The notes: generated by a model from the sequence alone, not told the origin. Positions 11,434 through 22,153 are shown, numbered from the stretch's first letter. The stretch: 64,000 nucleotides of DNA from Xanthostigma xanthostigma (GCA_963575645.1 OY754464.1:81752948-81816947), one strand, 5' to 3'. Made by a program: numbers and translations.

Positions 11434-12120
11434 ATGCTTTCAGAAACTAATTTTTTGGCTTTGATTGACATGAAATATTTGACAGATTGGTACAATTCCA
11501 ACCCACAAGTGGAAAATAGTACTAATTTAGCTCAAAATTCACTTTTCAAAATTTTACAATATTTTTTCGTTTTTTGTTCCCCCGAATCCAAAAATTATAT
11601 TTTTGGAAAAACTCCGTGCGTCTGTTTGCCTGTGAGCACGATACAGGTCAAACGGATTGAAACCAAATTTTGGGAGAATGTTTGGTATGCAATACGAAGA
11701 GCCCTATTGTTTTTTTGGGAAAATCGGCGCATGCGCAGAAGAGATATATGCTACAACGTTGTTTTTTTATATAATAATGGTATAATTTTCATAACGGCTT
11801 ATTCTATTTATTTTTTTCAAGAAAGTTTCGTTAAACTTTTTTTTTAAACTTTATAGTTTCGGAAATATTTTGAAAATAAAAAAAATCAGCTGTTCTTTTG
11901 TTTTGTAGATCTGTCACAAATATACTAGTTGAGCATGTTTTGATTAATTTTTAAATATCGTGGAGCGTATTATATAGGTAACCATGGCAACGAATACCAA
12001 ATATCATATTGAATACTAGCCATTACCCGCGTCGCCTCACGCAATATCAGAAACTCTTTATTATACTATATCAAATGTCAATGTTGTTTGAAGTTGGAAT
12101 GGTCCCGTCGCCCAATTGGT
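11434..12120 (+). repeat. Dispersed repeat, copy 2 of a pair with 8378-9010
   Basis: Matches 8378-9010 block by block over about 600 bp in the same orientation. A 137-codon frame runs across it but is not conserved in the sister copy, so it is not taken as a gene. Confidence 0.7.
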
Positions 12121-12534
12121 TAAACATTTTTTGTTTGAATTACATTCTGACTACTTATTTTCCAGAAGAACCGAAGTAATTTTAATGCCAATTTTTTTTT
12201 TAATTTCATGCGGTATTTTTTCGGGAAATATTTATTTTAAATACATGTATCTAATATTTTGTTACTATTATTTTAATGGTTAAAGAAATATTTGTTGTGT
12301 ATTAAATTCTGCCATTATAATTTCCTAACCAAAGATTCAGTGTCTTCAAAATGACAATCCTGATATATATTTTGCAGTTTGATAGTGCTATTATGAATCG
12401 CATTGAATAATTAAACGACTGACAATTGACATCATTTTTGTAACCGATGAGCATTTGGAGTATGTTTATCAATACCCGTGCTTCCACCATATATACCCGT
12501 ACTCACACCACATAACAAAAGAATGCCTATTGAG

Positions 12535-12650
12535 TATAATCGAAGAATCTCGTTAGAGATTCTTTTCTGTGCTAAATGCCGACGTATCTCTAACGTATTC
12601 TTATACATTGATTTTGCCTGGCTCCCATATAACGCCGTGTATATTAAAAA
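12535..12650 (+). repeat. Short repeat with terminal hairpin, paired with 21850-21950
   Basis: GAAGAATCTCGTTAGAGATT forms a hairpin. TGCCGACGTATCTCTAACGT and then ATACATTGATTTTGCC follow. The whole block is present in reverse complement at 21850-21950. The flanks 12121-12534 and 12651-13092 hold nothing recognisable. Confidence 0.6.
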
Positions 12651-13092
12651 TATACTTTTGTTTCTGGTGCACGATACATTAATCCTTTGTTTATGATTGT
12701 TGTAGCTGATAATTTTTACACTAATTATGTTGCATACTAATATATTGTTACTCAGAATTGGCTTTGAAGAAAAAGTTTAGATCAGCTTTCTTCAACTACA
12801 TAATATTTATATACTTAAATTGTGGAAAACATTTTTTTTAATTTAATAAATTTACTTTGGCCTAATACAAAAACTTTCCATCAACTGCCAGAGCTACCCG
12901 GGCCTAGTAGCAATTCATATTTTTTATATATAACTATAACATCTACTTTTCTTTTGATTATCTAACTGATTCTAAAATTATTATTTTGATTTCTCACAAT
13001 TTTTGTCGAGATCTATTTAAACTAAACGTTAATTTCACTTCAAATTTCTTCACATTTTGAAATTTTCAAAAAGAATCAATAAATATTTTTCT

Positions 13093-13556
13093 TCCTACCT
13101 CGATCGAAAGTGCATACTTTCGGCACCAATTATAAGGTAGAAAGTCTAACATTTACTCCTTGGTGGGATTACACGTACCAATGCGGGAAGTTCGTACGCT
13201 CTGGCGGTAGTAAAGCAAAAACAACCAATCAACTGTTGTTTAGATGTCGTTATCATAGCAACCCTATTACATTTTTGCTAATAGTCGCGAACAGCTGACA
13301 TTCTTGTTTTTTTAACGTATAACCTCAAATCTTCTTGCTTGGAATTTATTTGTGTTTTTATGTAATTAGTTAATTAATGTGTTTATTAAGCGTGCTTACG
13401 ACCGAGGTATGAAGAAAAATAGTATACATCACAAGGGCCGAAAGTGTGATTTTCTTGCCCTGCGCGCCATAATGCTCTCGGCCGTCTCAGGTATCATGGC
13501 ACGAAGGGCAAGAATATCACACTTTCGGCCCTCGTGGTGTAATATACTATTTTGTA
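13093..13556 (+). mobile_element. Two-part inverted-repeat element (CGAAAGT family), copy b
   Basis: Same arrangement as 5674-6130: CTACCTCGATCGAAAGTGCA near 13096, CGACCGAGGTATG near 13400, a linker GAAGAAAAATAGTAT, then the palindrome with arms ACAAGGGCCGAAAGTGTGA and TCACACTTTCGGCCC. The palindrome arms are better matched here than in copy a. Confidence 0.8.
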
Positions 13557-13889
13557 GTTTACTGAAAACATGAATCTACCCTTCAATTATTTTAAGCAAT
13601 GTAAATTTGAAATTCGCAAATAATATAGTATATTAACATCTTAACTACCGCGCATTCATTGAGAACGAGAAATCCAATTAAGTAGTAAATCCCGTGGGAA
13701 CGACCTTACCCTACAGACTTACACTACAATTCCAGGTCGCTAATGAATTGCAAGATACATGCAAGAGAAACGGTCTAAAGCTTTCATAATTAAGGCAATA
13801 TCCAGTGATACACATTATGTAATAGAGCCCACATCAAATATTATCTCACTATTATCACGAATGAAGAGAGAAATCAATTTTTTCGATTT

Positions 13890-14400
13890 ATAGCCATATT
13901 CACTGAACGTAAGTAGTTATTTATTCGGTTCATTTGTTCTTCAGGTAACTCTTCCTCCGAATAAATAACGATTATTCAATACACCAATCATAATTATGTT
14001 TATTGCAGGTAAAAATTTATTCTGTCTAACTCCGAGGGTGTAAATATTTATTCGCCTGATAAAATAATAAGGGACGCCACATAGATCATAATACTTAACC
14101 TATAAACGAGGAGTATTATATCTACAGTTGCTCTTGTGAATTTATTTGTGTGTTGTTTACTAGCCTTTTGTGAAGTGTATAGTTGTAAAACATTAAAGTT
14201 AGTGGAAGTTTTGTGTGCAATTGGATTAGAATAAACATTATTTTGTGGAACTTTTTTTGACGTTTACACTAACGCCATCGGTCGGATTTTTGGGTGAACG
14301 TCAAAATAGTCAACAAAAAGAGAGAGGGGTATAGTGCAGTGTATATTTGTTTTTTAACTAATTTTTCTACTTGATATTTTGTTTTGTGAATTGAAAGTAA
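13890..14400 (+). repeat. 500-bp dispersed repeat, copy 2
   Basis: Same blocks in the same order as 9583-10085. Downstream, at about 14412, is CCTCGTGTGCAGTGACCTTA, related to fragments near 31810 and 61536. Confidence 0.65.
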
Positions 14401-14598
14401 AGTTTATTTTAACCTCGTGTGCAGTGACCTTAATTTAAATGGAATTAGTAGGTAAATATAAAAATATAGAACAATTTTCCGGACTTATAATAATAAATTA
14501 TGGAATTTGTCACATAGTTACATAAAATGCATCTATTATTACTTTTCAAATACCTATAGTTAACTTACGATATATATTATATAGTGAACACTATACAT

Positions 14599-15113
14599 AC
14601 AGGGTGTCCCACGAAATGACTGCCATAGCCTGGGACTGTGTTGCTGGGATGATTTCAAGTCAAAAATGTCTAATTAACATATACTCGGAACACTATCCTA
14701 ACTGAGCTAGAAGCATTTGAAATTTTAGATAAGTAGTAGTAGGAATTCCCTACTAATTTAAAAACCATTTAAAAAGAAATCGCTTTATTGAATTAGTTGC
14801 TCAAAATGTCCACCCAGTTGCTGTATACATAGTCTAGCTCTTCTTAGAATTGAAGTGGTAGCTCTGCGAAGAGTCTCAGGATCAGCACGAATAAATACTA
14901 ATGGTGATTCACAGCTACCTGGTCTTTTTGATAATAACAAAACCAACAGCCGAACCTAATACCTGCATTAGTGGGCTTACTTATTTAAAATTTCAAATGC
15001 TTTTAGCTCAGTTACGATAGCGTTCCGGATATATGCTCAGTAGACATTTTTGACTTGAAATCACCCCAGCAACACAGTCCCAGGCTATGGCAGTCATGTC
15101 GTGGGACACCCTG
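14599..15113 (-). mobile_element. IS630/Tc1-mariner-type deletion derivative with long TIRs
   Basis: The left end ACAGGGTGTCCCACGAAATG and the right end (complement) ACAGGGTGTCCCACGACATG begin inverted repeats of about 130 bp that include GCCATAGCCTGGGACTGTG and TCAAGTCAAAAATGTCTA. A TA on each side fits the TA duplication of this superfamily. The interior keeps only the last part of a transposase gene on the minus strand. Confidence 0.8.
14785..14924 (-). pseudogene. C-terminal end of an IS630/Tc1-type transposase
   Basis: Forty-six codons ending in a TAA run RADPETLRRATTSILRRAR, then LCIQQLGGHFEQLIQ. The pattern (R)xCIxxxGGHFE-L at the very end is common in IS630/Tc1-mariner-like transposases of insects. 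There is no stop within the remnant, so the deletion that created the MITE is probably young. All DDE residues lie in the lost part. The fragment sits between the inverted repeats of 14599-15113, as expected for an internal deletion. Confidence 0.7.
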
Positions 15114-15578
15114 TATAGTTGTAATGAAATATTTATATTAAACTTACTACACAAGCGAGGTGAGTTTAGCCACAGACCACGATTTATCATAAACGCCTGT
15201 TTATTTGCGGCTGTATTCATACTTGTGGAAAATGTTTTATGAATTTTATTTATTTTTAATGGCGGTGTGCTGTTTAAAACAAAAAACGGTCATTATGTTG
15301 CATTAGTTTTCATTGAATATAATACAGAAACATATAACATACATACCTACTTTATCAAAAGTGTTTTATGCATGTAATATAATAAAGTAAAGCTGGGTTA
15401 CTTTTTTAACACTTCCATTTAAGTATAAATAATGATAAACGAATAACATTTTTTTTTATACATACTGGAGTAGTTTTCACACAAAAACAAATGAATGATC
15501 TACATATTAAAAAATCGCCTTTCAGCTCACATTTTGATCAATACGCGTAGATAAATTATTTGTTGTTTCGAAATGAAA

Positions 15579-16465
15579 ATAGTTGGCAAAACCAAAAGTG
15601 CACATCCCGCAAGTTTTCCACTGTATGATAAAAAAATAACAATTAAAAAATATTTTTAATAAATTTGAAAAGATTTAAAAATTTAAAGAAATAAATAATA
15701 AAAAATTGAAAAAATATTTTTTTTAAGTTTGCAAAAATAAAAAAAAAAATAAGAACTATACATAATATAATATATAATTAATATCAAGTGGAATAAAATA
15801 AAACAAAATAAAAAGAAAAAAAAAAGAAAAATATCAATTATTTCGTAAGGAATCGGAACCCAGGACCTTGCCCTTGGGGATCCAACGGCATAACCATTAC
15901 GCCACGAAGCCTACTAAGTGCAGTGGTGTTATCACGGTATAGAAGTGTAGCACTTGTTTTATGGATTACACTATATTTACACAGCAATTATTATATTGTT
16001 TTTTTAAACTATTAGCTGTCAAAAATAATAAAATAAAACTATTTAAATAGGGTTCTGGTCTGATACTAAACAAAGTGAATAAAATATAACCCAAGGCAAT
16101 CCGACCAAAATTGCGATCTGTAGAGTCGTGACGTACGTACATACGCACGTACATACGTACGTACATACGTACGTACGTACGTACAAACGTACGTACGTAC
16201 GTACATACGTACAGACCAACCGACAACTGCTGTTTGTGATTTTCAATTACAATTTTAATAGTATTTATGAACTCCAATTGATTTAAAAATGGTTCTGTTT
16301 TATAGATTAGAATCTCCTCTTTTCAAAAAGCTTCAATTTGAATGGATTTCGTGTGAAATTAACTTAGATATAACTTCTTATATGAACGAAAGTCAGCTCT
16401 GACGCACAAAGCGATAATAAAGCACATACCGCTAGTTTAGCGGTATGTGCAATTGTACAAAAAAT
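15579..16465 (+). mobile_element. Hairpin-ended element carrying a tRNA-like module, copy 1
   Basis: Left end AGTTGGCAAAACCAAAAGTG, then CACATCCCGCAAG. Right end is a perfect hairpin GCACATACCGCTA / TAGCGGTATGTGC at 16430-16460. An inverted homologue is at 33804-34590 and a hairpin-end fragment at 61209-61505. Shared interior: AACCATTTTTAAATC, TTCAATTTGAATGGATTTCG, an ACGTAC-rich microsatellite (16137-16210) and a tRNA-like block. TGCACATCCCGC at the left resembles TGCACATACCGC at the right in inverted orientation. Class unknown. Confidence 0.7.
15842..15918 (-). other. tRNA-like sequence with Pol III terminator (degenerate)
   Basis: On the minus strand, TGGCGTAATGGTTATGCC is A-box-like and GGTTCCGATTCC is a B box with one extra C. 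A T-rich run follows at 15808-15835. The acceptor stem does not pair fully, so this is not called a functional tRNA. It occupies the same position in the element as a different tRNA-like sequence in the inverted homologue (34366-34436). Confidence 0.5.
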
Positions 16466-16789
16466 TATGTTAAACATAATATGTACAGACAGTTTAAAAA
16501 AATGTCGTTTAAATCTATTGTTTCTTTTTTCTGCAATTCTTTTCTTACGTGTAGTCACAATCTAAAGCTCATTGTCAAATCTTTGTAACGACTCTTTCTG
16601 CAACCCACCACTAAAGATAGTAAAAAGAAAGGTTTAATCTCTAATATATAAAACAACAAAAGAAAAATCTGTATTACTCTTAATACTTCTTTCTTTTTGA
16701 GAAAAACAATTTCAGTTTCAAATAAATTAACTAAACAGAAGAAAATTGGTCATAAATCTTTTAAAAACTGTTTTGGTTTTCAGTATATA

Positions 16790-17452
16790 TGTTACGGTCT
16801 ATACCCGAATTCGGTCAATAACCGAAATAAATGCGCAAAACTAGCTTTGACCAATGAATATTGCCCTAACCCGAAATTTTACATTTAAACTGATATTGAG
16901 TGTTATAAAACGGGCAAAACTAGTTTTGCGCATTTTTAATTGGACAAAACTAATTCTGTCCATTTTTGAACGGACAGTACTAGTATATGGCATTGTAATC
17001 TTCTTTGCGTAATTAACTTATTCACATCAATGATACTTATTATATCAAAGCGATTTATTCTTCTGTATTGTTTAGCAGAGGTTTTAATTCAGCTTTCAGT
17101 TAGTGTAGTAAGCGAATTATGTTTAGTCATAAAATTATGTTTCAGAAACCTCCAATAGGCGAACTAGTTGAGACTCGAATTCATCTTGCATTTTTACTTA
17201 ATTATTATTACACTGAATATCCCACAATTATATTAACTATAACATTCAGGAGAACAATTCAATAGATAGGAACATAACCCTACTTTTGTTCAAAAATAGA
17301 CAGAACTAATTTTGACCAATTGAAAATGTGCAAAACTAGTTTTGCTCATATTATAACACTCAATACCCGTTTAAATGTAATATTTCGGGTTTGGGCAATA
17401 TTCGTTGGTCAAAACTAATTTTGCGCATTTATTTCAGTCATTGACCGTAACA
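16790..17452. mobile_element. Inverted-repeat element, AAACTAGTTTTG family
   Basis: Arms of about 170 bp (16794-16985 and 17290-17452) are inverted copies. Both contain GTTACGGTC, AAATAAATGCGCAAAA, ATATTGAGTGTTATAA and the palindromic core CAAAACTAGTTTTG. The interior is about 300 bp of AT-rich sequence. A compact relative lies at 19466-19590. Noncoding. Confidence 0.75.
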
Positions 17453-18068
17453 CCTATATATTTTTTCAATTTGAAAACAATGAATTTTATGTACACTTCG
17501 ACTGAAGTCCAAGTAATTACCGACTTAGTTGATGAGAGCGTTAAACAATTTGAGTAGAAATTTACGGAGCAGCTTTTCTTTTTAGAGGTAAATTAAGTTT
17601 ATGTTTGTTTTATGAATTCATTGAAATTAACAGCAAATAAAAACACCACTTAAAAATCAAAATGCAATATGTGATTTAGAGTAAAAATATACTAATCTTT
17701 CACCAAGATTCTAGACATAATAAAAATTTATACTTTAATATTATGATGTATTTTTCAAGTTATACTTTTGCTTATATTAGGGCAATATTTTTAATTATCT
17801 ACTGTTGCCTTTCTGTTGTTTGTAAAAAAAACGTTTGTTTCAACATAATCTTTTGTAATAAAGAAACAAAACATGCTGTGGCTCACTTTTTTATTTTACT
17901 AATGGTTGCCTATAATCTGTGCAATAATTAAGCGGAAGAACTTTTATATGTTTTCAATGAAAGTTTTTATTTGTCGGTTTTGGTGTTTAATTAATTGTGG
18001 TGTAATTTTATTTTACTTGAATGTGGAAAATAAGTACGTTATGAAAAATACACAAATTTGCTAATTTT
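17453..18068. other. AT-rich stretch, nothing recognised
   Basis: Only short low-complexity ORFs. No shared repeat was found. Confidence 0.4.
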
Positions 18069-18071
18069 GTC

Positions 18072-18130
<59 letters not shown>

Positions 18131-18550
18131 GTAATGCGTTTAACGTCCGTTTCTCGACTTTATGTCATAACAAACGCCATTCGCACCATTACTATTTTTT
18201 TTTATACCACACTTTCCGTTATTTTCTACATTTTTTAAACTTCAACTTAATAGCAATGGGCGAATGAAGGAATTTTTAGTACATTAGGATTAGGTAGGAA
18301 AATTTTGAGCATAGGATTTTGACAGGTAATCGACCATGGCCTTGAATAAGGAACCGTCTTGATATTTGTCTGGAATTATTGAGGGAAACCATGGAAAACC
18401 TCAACAAGATGACCGGTACAGGAATTACCGTTCTTCGGCGAGAGGCAGTAGGAAAAAGTCCTATAGTCACATCTGTCCCCGCCGGGATTCGAACCAGGTA
18501 CCCCTCGAATGCGAGTCTAGTGCTCTCACCGCTACACTACCCCGCTCGGT
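18069..18550 (-). mobile_element. tRNA-derived SINE, near full-length copy B
   Basis: Same family as 122-557. The tRNA-like head with B box GGTTCGAATCC is at 18550-18478, the body follows, and a long pure (ATT)n tail of about 20 units occupies 18069-18129. The long uninterrupted tail suggests a more recent insertion than copy A. Confidence 0.85.
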
Positions 18551-18621
18551 TCATTTTGTTATACAAAAATCTTTAGTACCTATTGCTTTACCATTCTGAC
18601 GAAAAATATAAAGTCATGTCC

Positions 18622-18785
18622 TAAAATTCCTTCATTCGCCCATTGCTATTAATTCAGTAGAAGTTTAAAAATGTAGAAGATAACCGGAAGAGTTGATAAA
18701 TGGAAAATAGTAATGGTACGAATGGCGTCTGTTATGACTTAAAGTCGAGAAACGGACGTTAAACGCATTATTATTATTATTAAGC
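18622..18785 (+). mobile_element. SINE 3' fragment, copy C, opposite strand
   Basis: Contains TTCCTTCATTCGCCCATTGC through AACGGACGTTAAACGCATT and a short (ATT)n tail, the 3' part of the SINE, in inverted orientation about 70 bp from copy B. The tRNA-like head is missing (5' truncation). Confidence 0.8.
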
Positions 18786-18869
18786 GACAGTGTTTGTTCT
18801 ACTTGAGAATCGGTTTATTGTTATTAAACCCGTTGGTCGACCTAAGCTCGTATAATATATTATTACGCC

Positions 18870-18985
18870 AGGTTTGCAGAGCGCAGATGGAGGAGTCGCA
18901 TCGAGCTGTAGTGCGCTCAGGCAGTCGCGCGACCCCGCGGGCTGACAATTAAATCAATATTTACAATGTTGGCTACCCCGCATGG
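18870..18985 (+). other. GC-rich patch with a 21-codon ORF
   Basis: A short patch rich in GC and CpG stands out from its AT-rich surroundings. Within it, ATG at 18887 to TAA at 18952 encodes 21 residues beginning MEESHRAVV. It could be part of a host exon or promoter, or a fragment of a GC-richer element. No splice sites or homology were recognised. Confidence 0.2.
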
Positions 18986-19242
18986 CGTGATGTGGGACCA
19001 GACCATTTATTTTTAATGTGCTTTACCGTATAATACCTACAACCTACCTACTTTCCTTGCGGCTGCGTTGAAATCAGTTGAGATTTTAACTGCTGACAGA
19101 TTATATAATCCCACGGTGAAAATTTTATGTGTGATTTTTATTATCATATCTCATCATATTTTCTTTACAATTTCTTTAATAGTATATATGTTTGTGAAAA
19201 AAATAACTCTAATAATTTAGTGATGATGATCCTGTTTCAATG

Positions 19243-19465
19243 TTGGAAGATTAAAAAGGAAGAATCCTGGTGACATAGGATCAATGAAACAAAGCAAATA
19301 CTGAAGGTTTTTATTGCAAAAAACAGGCAGCACTGATTCTCCGAAGATGGCATAAAGATTGCCGAAACGTCAGACAATAAAATGCAATAAAAACCTTCAG
19401 TATTTGCTTTGTTTCATCGATCCTATGCCACCAGGATTCTTCCTTTTTAATCTTCCAGTATATAT
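19243..19465. mobile_element. Foldback with hammerhead-like motif in the loop region
   Basis: Arms of about 80 bp: TTGGAAGATTAAAAAGGAAG at the left and CTTCCTTTTTAATCTTCCA at the right, plus AATACTGAAGGTTTTTATTG and its complement. Between them lies CCGAAGA, a GGCA/TGCC stem and GAAACGTC (19341-19371). The arrangement resembles inverted terminal modules of Penelope-like elements, but no coding sequence is present. Confidence 0.65.
19341..19371 (+). other. Hammerhead-like core motif
   Basis: CCGAAGA (one mismatch to CUGANGA), a stem GGCA (19349-19352) with TGCC (19360-19363), then GAAACGTC. Whether it folds or cleaves as a ribozyme is inference. Confidence 0.3.
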
Positions 19466-19590
19466 GTTACCGAACAAACCCGATTTCAGGACAAACTAAT
19501 TTGGCCTACTATTCATACTAGGACAGTAGAATTAGTTTGGCCTAAGCCAAACTAGTTTGTCCTGATGTCGGGTTTGGCCGGTAACATATA
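19466..19590. mobile_element. Compact palindrome, AAACTAGTTT family
   Basis: ATATATGTTACCGAACAAAC at the left matches the complement of the right end TTTGGCCGGTAACATATAC. The arms contain AGGACAAACTAATTTGGCC. It is related to 16790-17452 and directly abuts both neighbouring palindromes. Confidence 0.7.
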
Positions 19591-19986
19591 CACCACAAGG
19601 GCCGAAAGTTTGATACTCTCTTACCCTCGCAGTGCAAGAATATCAAACTTTCGGTCAGTGTAGTGTATACTACCTATACTTGTCTTCATACCTCGGTCGT
19701 AAGTACGCTTATTAAATACTTAATTACATAAAAACACAGATAAATTCCAAGCAAGCAGCTTTGGGGTCATACGTAAAAACACGAATGGCAGCTGTCTATT
19801 AGCTAAAATGTAATAGGCTTCCTATGGAAATATTTAAACAACAGTTGATAGGTTATTTTTTTTTAACTGCCGTTCGAACGTACGTACTTCCCGCATCAGT
19901 GCGTGTAATCCCATCAATGCGTAAATGTTACAGACTTTCTGCTTTACAATTGATGCCGAAAGTGTGCACTTTTGATCGAGGTATGA
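19588..19986 (-). mobile_element. Two-part inverted-repeat element (CGAAAGT family), copy c, reversed
   Basis: The short palindrome (19588-19672, ACCACAAGGGCCGAAAGTTT with its diverged complement) comes first. The longer part follows, from CATACCTCGGTCG (19689) to GATCGAGGTATG (19985). Order and orientation are the reverse of copies a, b and d, consistent with insertion of a two-part unit on the other strand. Confidence 0.8.
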
Positions 19987-20725
19987 AGAAAAATTGTGTA
20001 CACAGTTTTTGTAGTTGGCAAAAAATTTGCTAACGTTAAATTAATGAATCTTCAAGTAAATAAAATTGTCGACCAATTTTTCTCAGACCAAACGATATCA
20101 AAGATTTGTTTAATGAATCTGTAAACAGTTTAGAAAACATTGTTTTTTAAAAATCAGTATTCTTATTTAACTGCTAAATTATAAAAAAACAATTATAGCC
20201 GTACGTTTATGTAAATAATTAATAAACTGGGACATACAAACAATAATAAACAAACAATTGTACAGGTGCGTGTATCACCACAATAAATTCGAGAGAGAAA
20301 TCAGGCGTACCAACAACACTGCATGAAATTTAACCATTTCCGTTATTATCATATATATAAAGCAAACAAATGAGTGAGAACTTTTTTAAATGAAACATTT
20401 TCCTCTTGATACAATTAAAAAGCGGTACAGTATAAGTAGTTTGTACGAATGCGCCACTCACATAGACGTACAGAAACTCGCTTTTAATTTAAATGCAAAA
20501 TGTATATCGTTCGCTGCCCGGCATCTGAACTAATAGCTTTGAGCAGATACTACTAGATTTGTTTCTGAACTAATAGCTTTTGAGCGGATTCTATCAAATG
20601 TCGCCACTTGGTACTAAAACAGTTTTTTGTTTGCTTCTGAACTAATAGCATTGAGTAAATTCTATGAGATGTCGCTACGTGTTACCAAACAGTTTATTTA
20701 AAAAAAAAACGAATTTTGTACAAAA

Positions 20726-21382
20726 TCTATATATATATATATATATATAAAAATGAATCCCTATAACCCTTGGTCACGTCATCACGCGTGAACGGCTGGA
20801 CCGATTTCAATATTTTTTTGTTGTTGTGTTTGTTATTGTCAGGAGAAGGTTCTTATGACAGAAAAAATTTAAAAAATTGCGCGGAAAAAGAGAAAACTTA
20901 ACAACCATATATCTAGGTCGAGGATGTAAAAATACTTTACGCTATTTTTTTTCGAGCACGACGGCGCAGTCGGAGTGAACCCTCGAAATAGAGCAAGTGT
21001 TTTAAAGACCAGTTATCCACGAATACTTTACGCTATTTTTTTTCGAGCACGACGGCGCAGCCGGAGTGAACCCTCGAAATAGAGCAAGTGTTTAAAAGAC
21101 CAGTTATCCACGAATACTTTACGCTATTTTTTTCGAGCACGACGGCGCAGCCGGAGTGAACCCTCGAAATAGAGCAAGTGTTTAAAAGACCAGTTATCCA
21201 CGAATACTTTACGCTTTTTTTTATTGACGTATGCAGTCATATATATTTCCATACGCACATATACGCATATGTATATTTTAAAATAGCTAGCAATTAATAA
21301 AATAGATAGATAAATAGATGTTTCAATTAAATTTTTTTATTATTTCACTTTATACGTAGCGAAGCACGTACAGGGCCGATAG
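20726..21382 (+). mobile_element. Helitron-like element inserted between A and T
   Basis: Begins TCTATATATA and ends GGGCCGATAG, with A before and T after and no target duplication, which is the Helitron mode. A hairpin TACGT/ACGTA lies about 10 nt before the 3' end (21355-21371), another Helitron feature. The terminal ATAG departs from the CTAG seen in other copies here. Inside, 20925-21220 holds three tandem units of about 93 bp. Confidence 0.75.
20925..21220 (+). repeat. Tandem repeat, about 93-bp unit, three copies
   Basis: AATACTTTACGCTATTTTTT, then CGAGCACGACGGCGCAG, GAACCCTCGAAATAGAGC and GACCAGTTATCCACG repeat three times with a partial fourth. The array lies inside the Helitron-like element 20726-21382. 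Confidence 0.9.
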
Positions 21383-21545
21383 TATTTAATAAAAACTATC
21401 CTATAGCGTTAGTTGCACCAGACAAGACACATTTTCAAAATTTCATTGAAATCGGTTCAGTGGTTTCGGAGATTAGCGCGGACGAACATTGTGACACGAG
21501 ATTTTTATATACAGACTGTTCAAAATGTCCCGCAACGCCTAAATA

Positions 21546-22153
21546 TCCGACCGAAGCTTCGGCTTCGGCATCGGCCTTCGGCCAAAAAAGCCACCTTCGC
21601 CGAAGTTTTGGCCGAAGCCAAAGGTTTTTAACAAGCGTTGAAATTGAACAAACTGTCACAAATCAGCGAGAGTGCGACGGACGTGGCGACGCGCGGGTGG
21701 ACACACTGCGTTGTACTTGTGCAAAACAAGTTCGTACGCGCAATTAAACATCAACTTTGCTGTGTTTTGTATACAGTATAATGTACGAAAAATCGGTCCT
21801 ATGAAAGTCACGTGGTCACAGAACTATAAAACTTGGAAACTGGTCACACGGCGTTATATGGGAGTTAGGCAAAATCAATGTATAAGAATACGTTAGAGAT
21901 ACGTCGGCATTTAGCACAGAAAAGAATCTCTAACGAGATTCTTCGATTTGACATAAGACATTTGTTGTATCTTTATTTATTGTAATAATTTTTATGTGAT
22001 TGTCGATTGAAAAAACGAGAGGTTAAACTAGTGTCAGTGAAAAACAGAAGAAAAAAGAAAACAAGAAAGTATTGGTTAGATAAACTGATTTTTTAGGCGA
22101 TAACCGATTAATCGGTTTAGGCTTCGGCCAAAAATCGACCTTCGGTCGGACAC
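21546..22153. mobile_element. Element with CGAAGC-rich ends (hAT-like, tentative)
   Basis: The left end carries CCGACCGAAGCTTCGGCTTC and the right end, in complement, GTGTCCGACCGAAGGTCG. Both ends hold many short CGAAGGCCGAA-type words, the subterminal style of hAT elements. The interior includes the 21850-21950 block shared with 12535-12650. No target duplication was identified. Confidence 0.4.

Larger units (their letters stand above)
20490..21516 (-). mobile_element. Helitron-like element, interrupted at 20726-21382
   Basis: Matches 27578-27971 on the minus strand: TGTGTCTTG.CTGG.CCAAC-type block, TTTCATT.AAATCGGTTCAG, and the repeated word CTGAACTAATAGCTTTGAG. The copy is split by another Helitron-like element. 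Joining the flanks restores TACAAAATATTTAATAAAAA, which matches the uninterrupted paralogue (TACAAAATATTCAATAAAAA). Confidence 0.7.

Noticed and set aside
11434..11847. 137-codon ORF as a gene
   Set aside because: It lies in a dispersed repeat and the frame is not conserved in the sister copy at 8378-9010.
15966..16277. 103-codon ORF with VRTYVRMYVR-type repeats
   Set aside because: Translation of the ACGTAC microsatellite in the hairpin-ended element.
18058..18267. 69-codon ORF with a run of asparagines
   Set aside because: It is the translated (AAT)n tail of the SINE.
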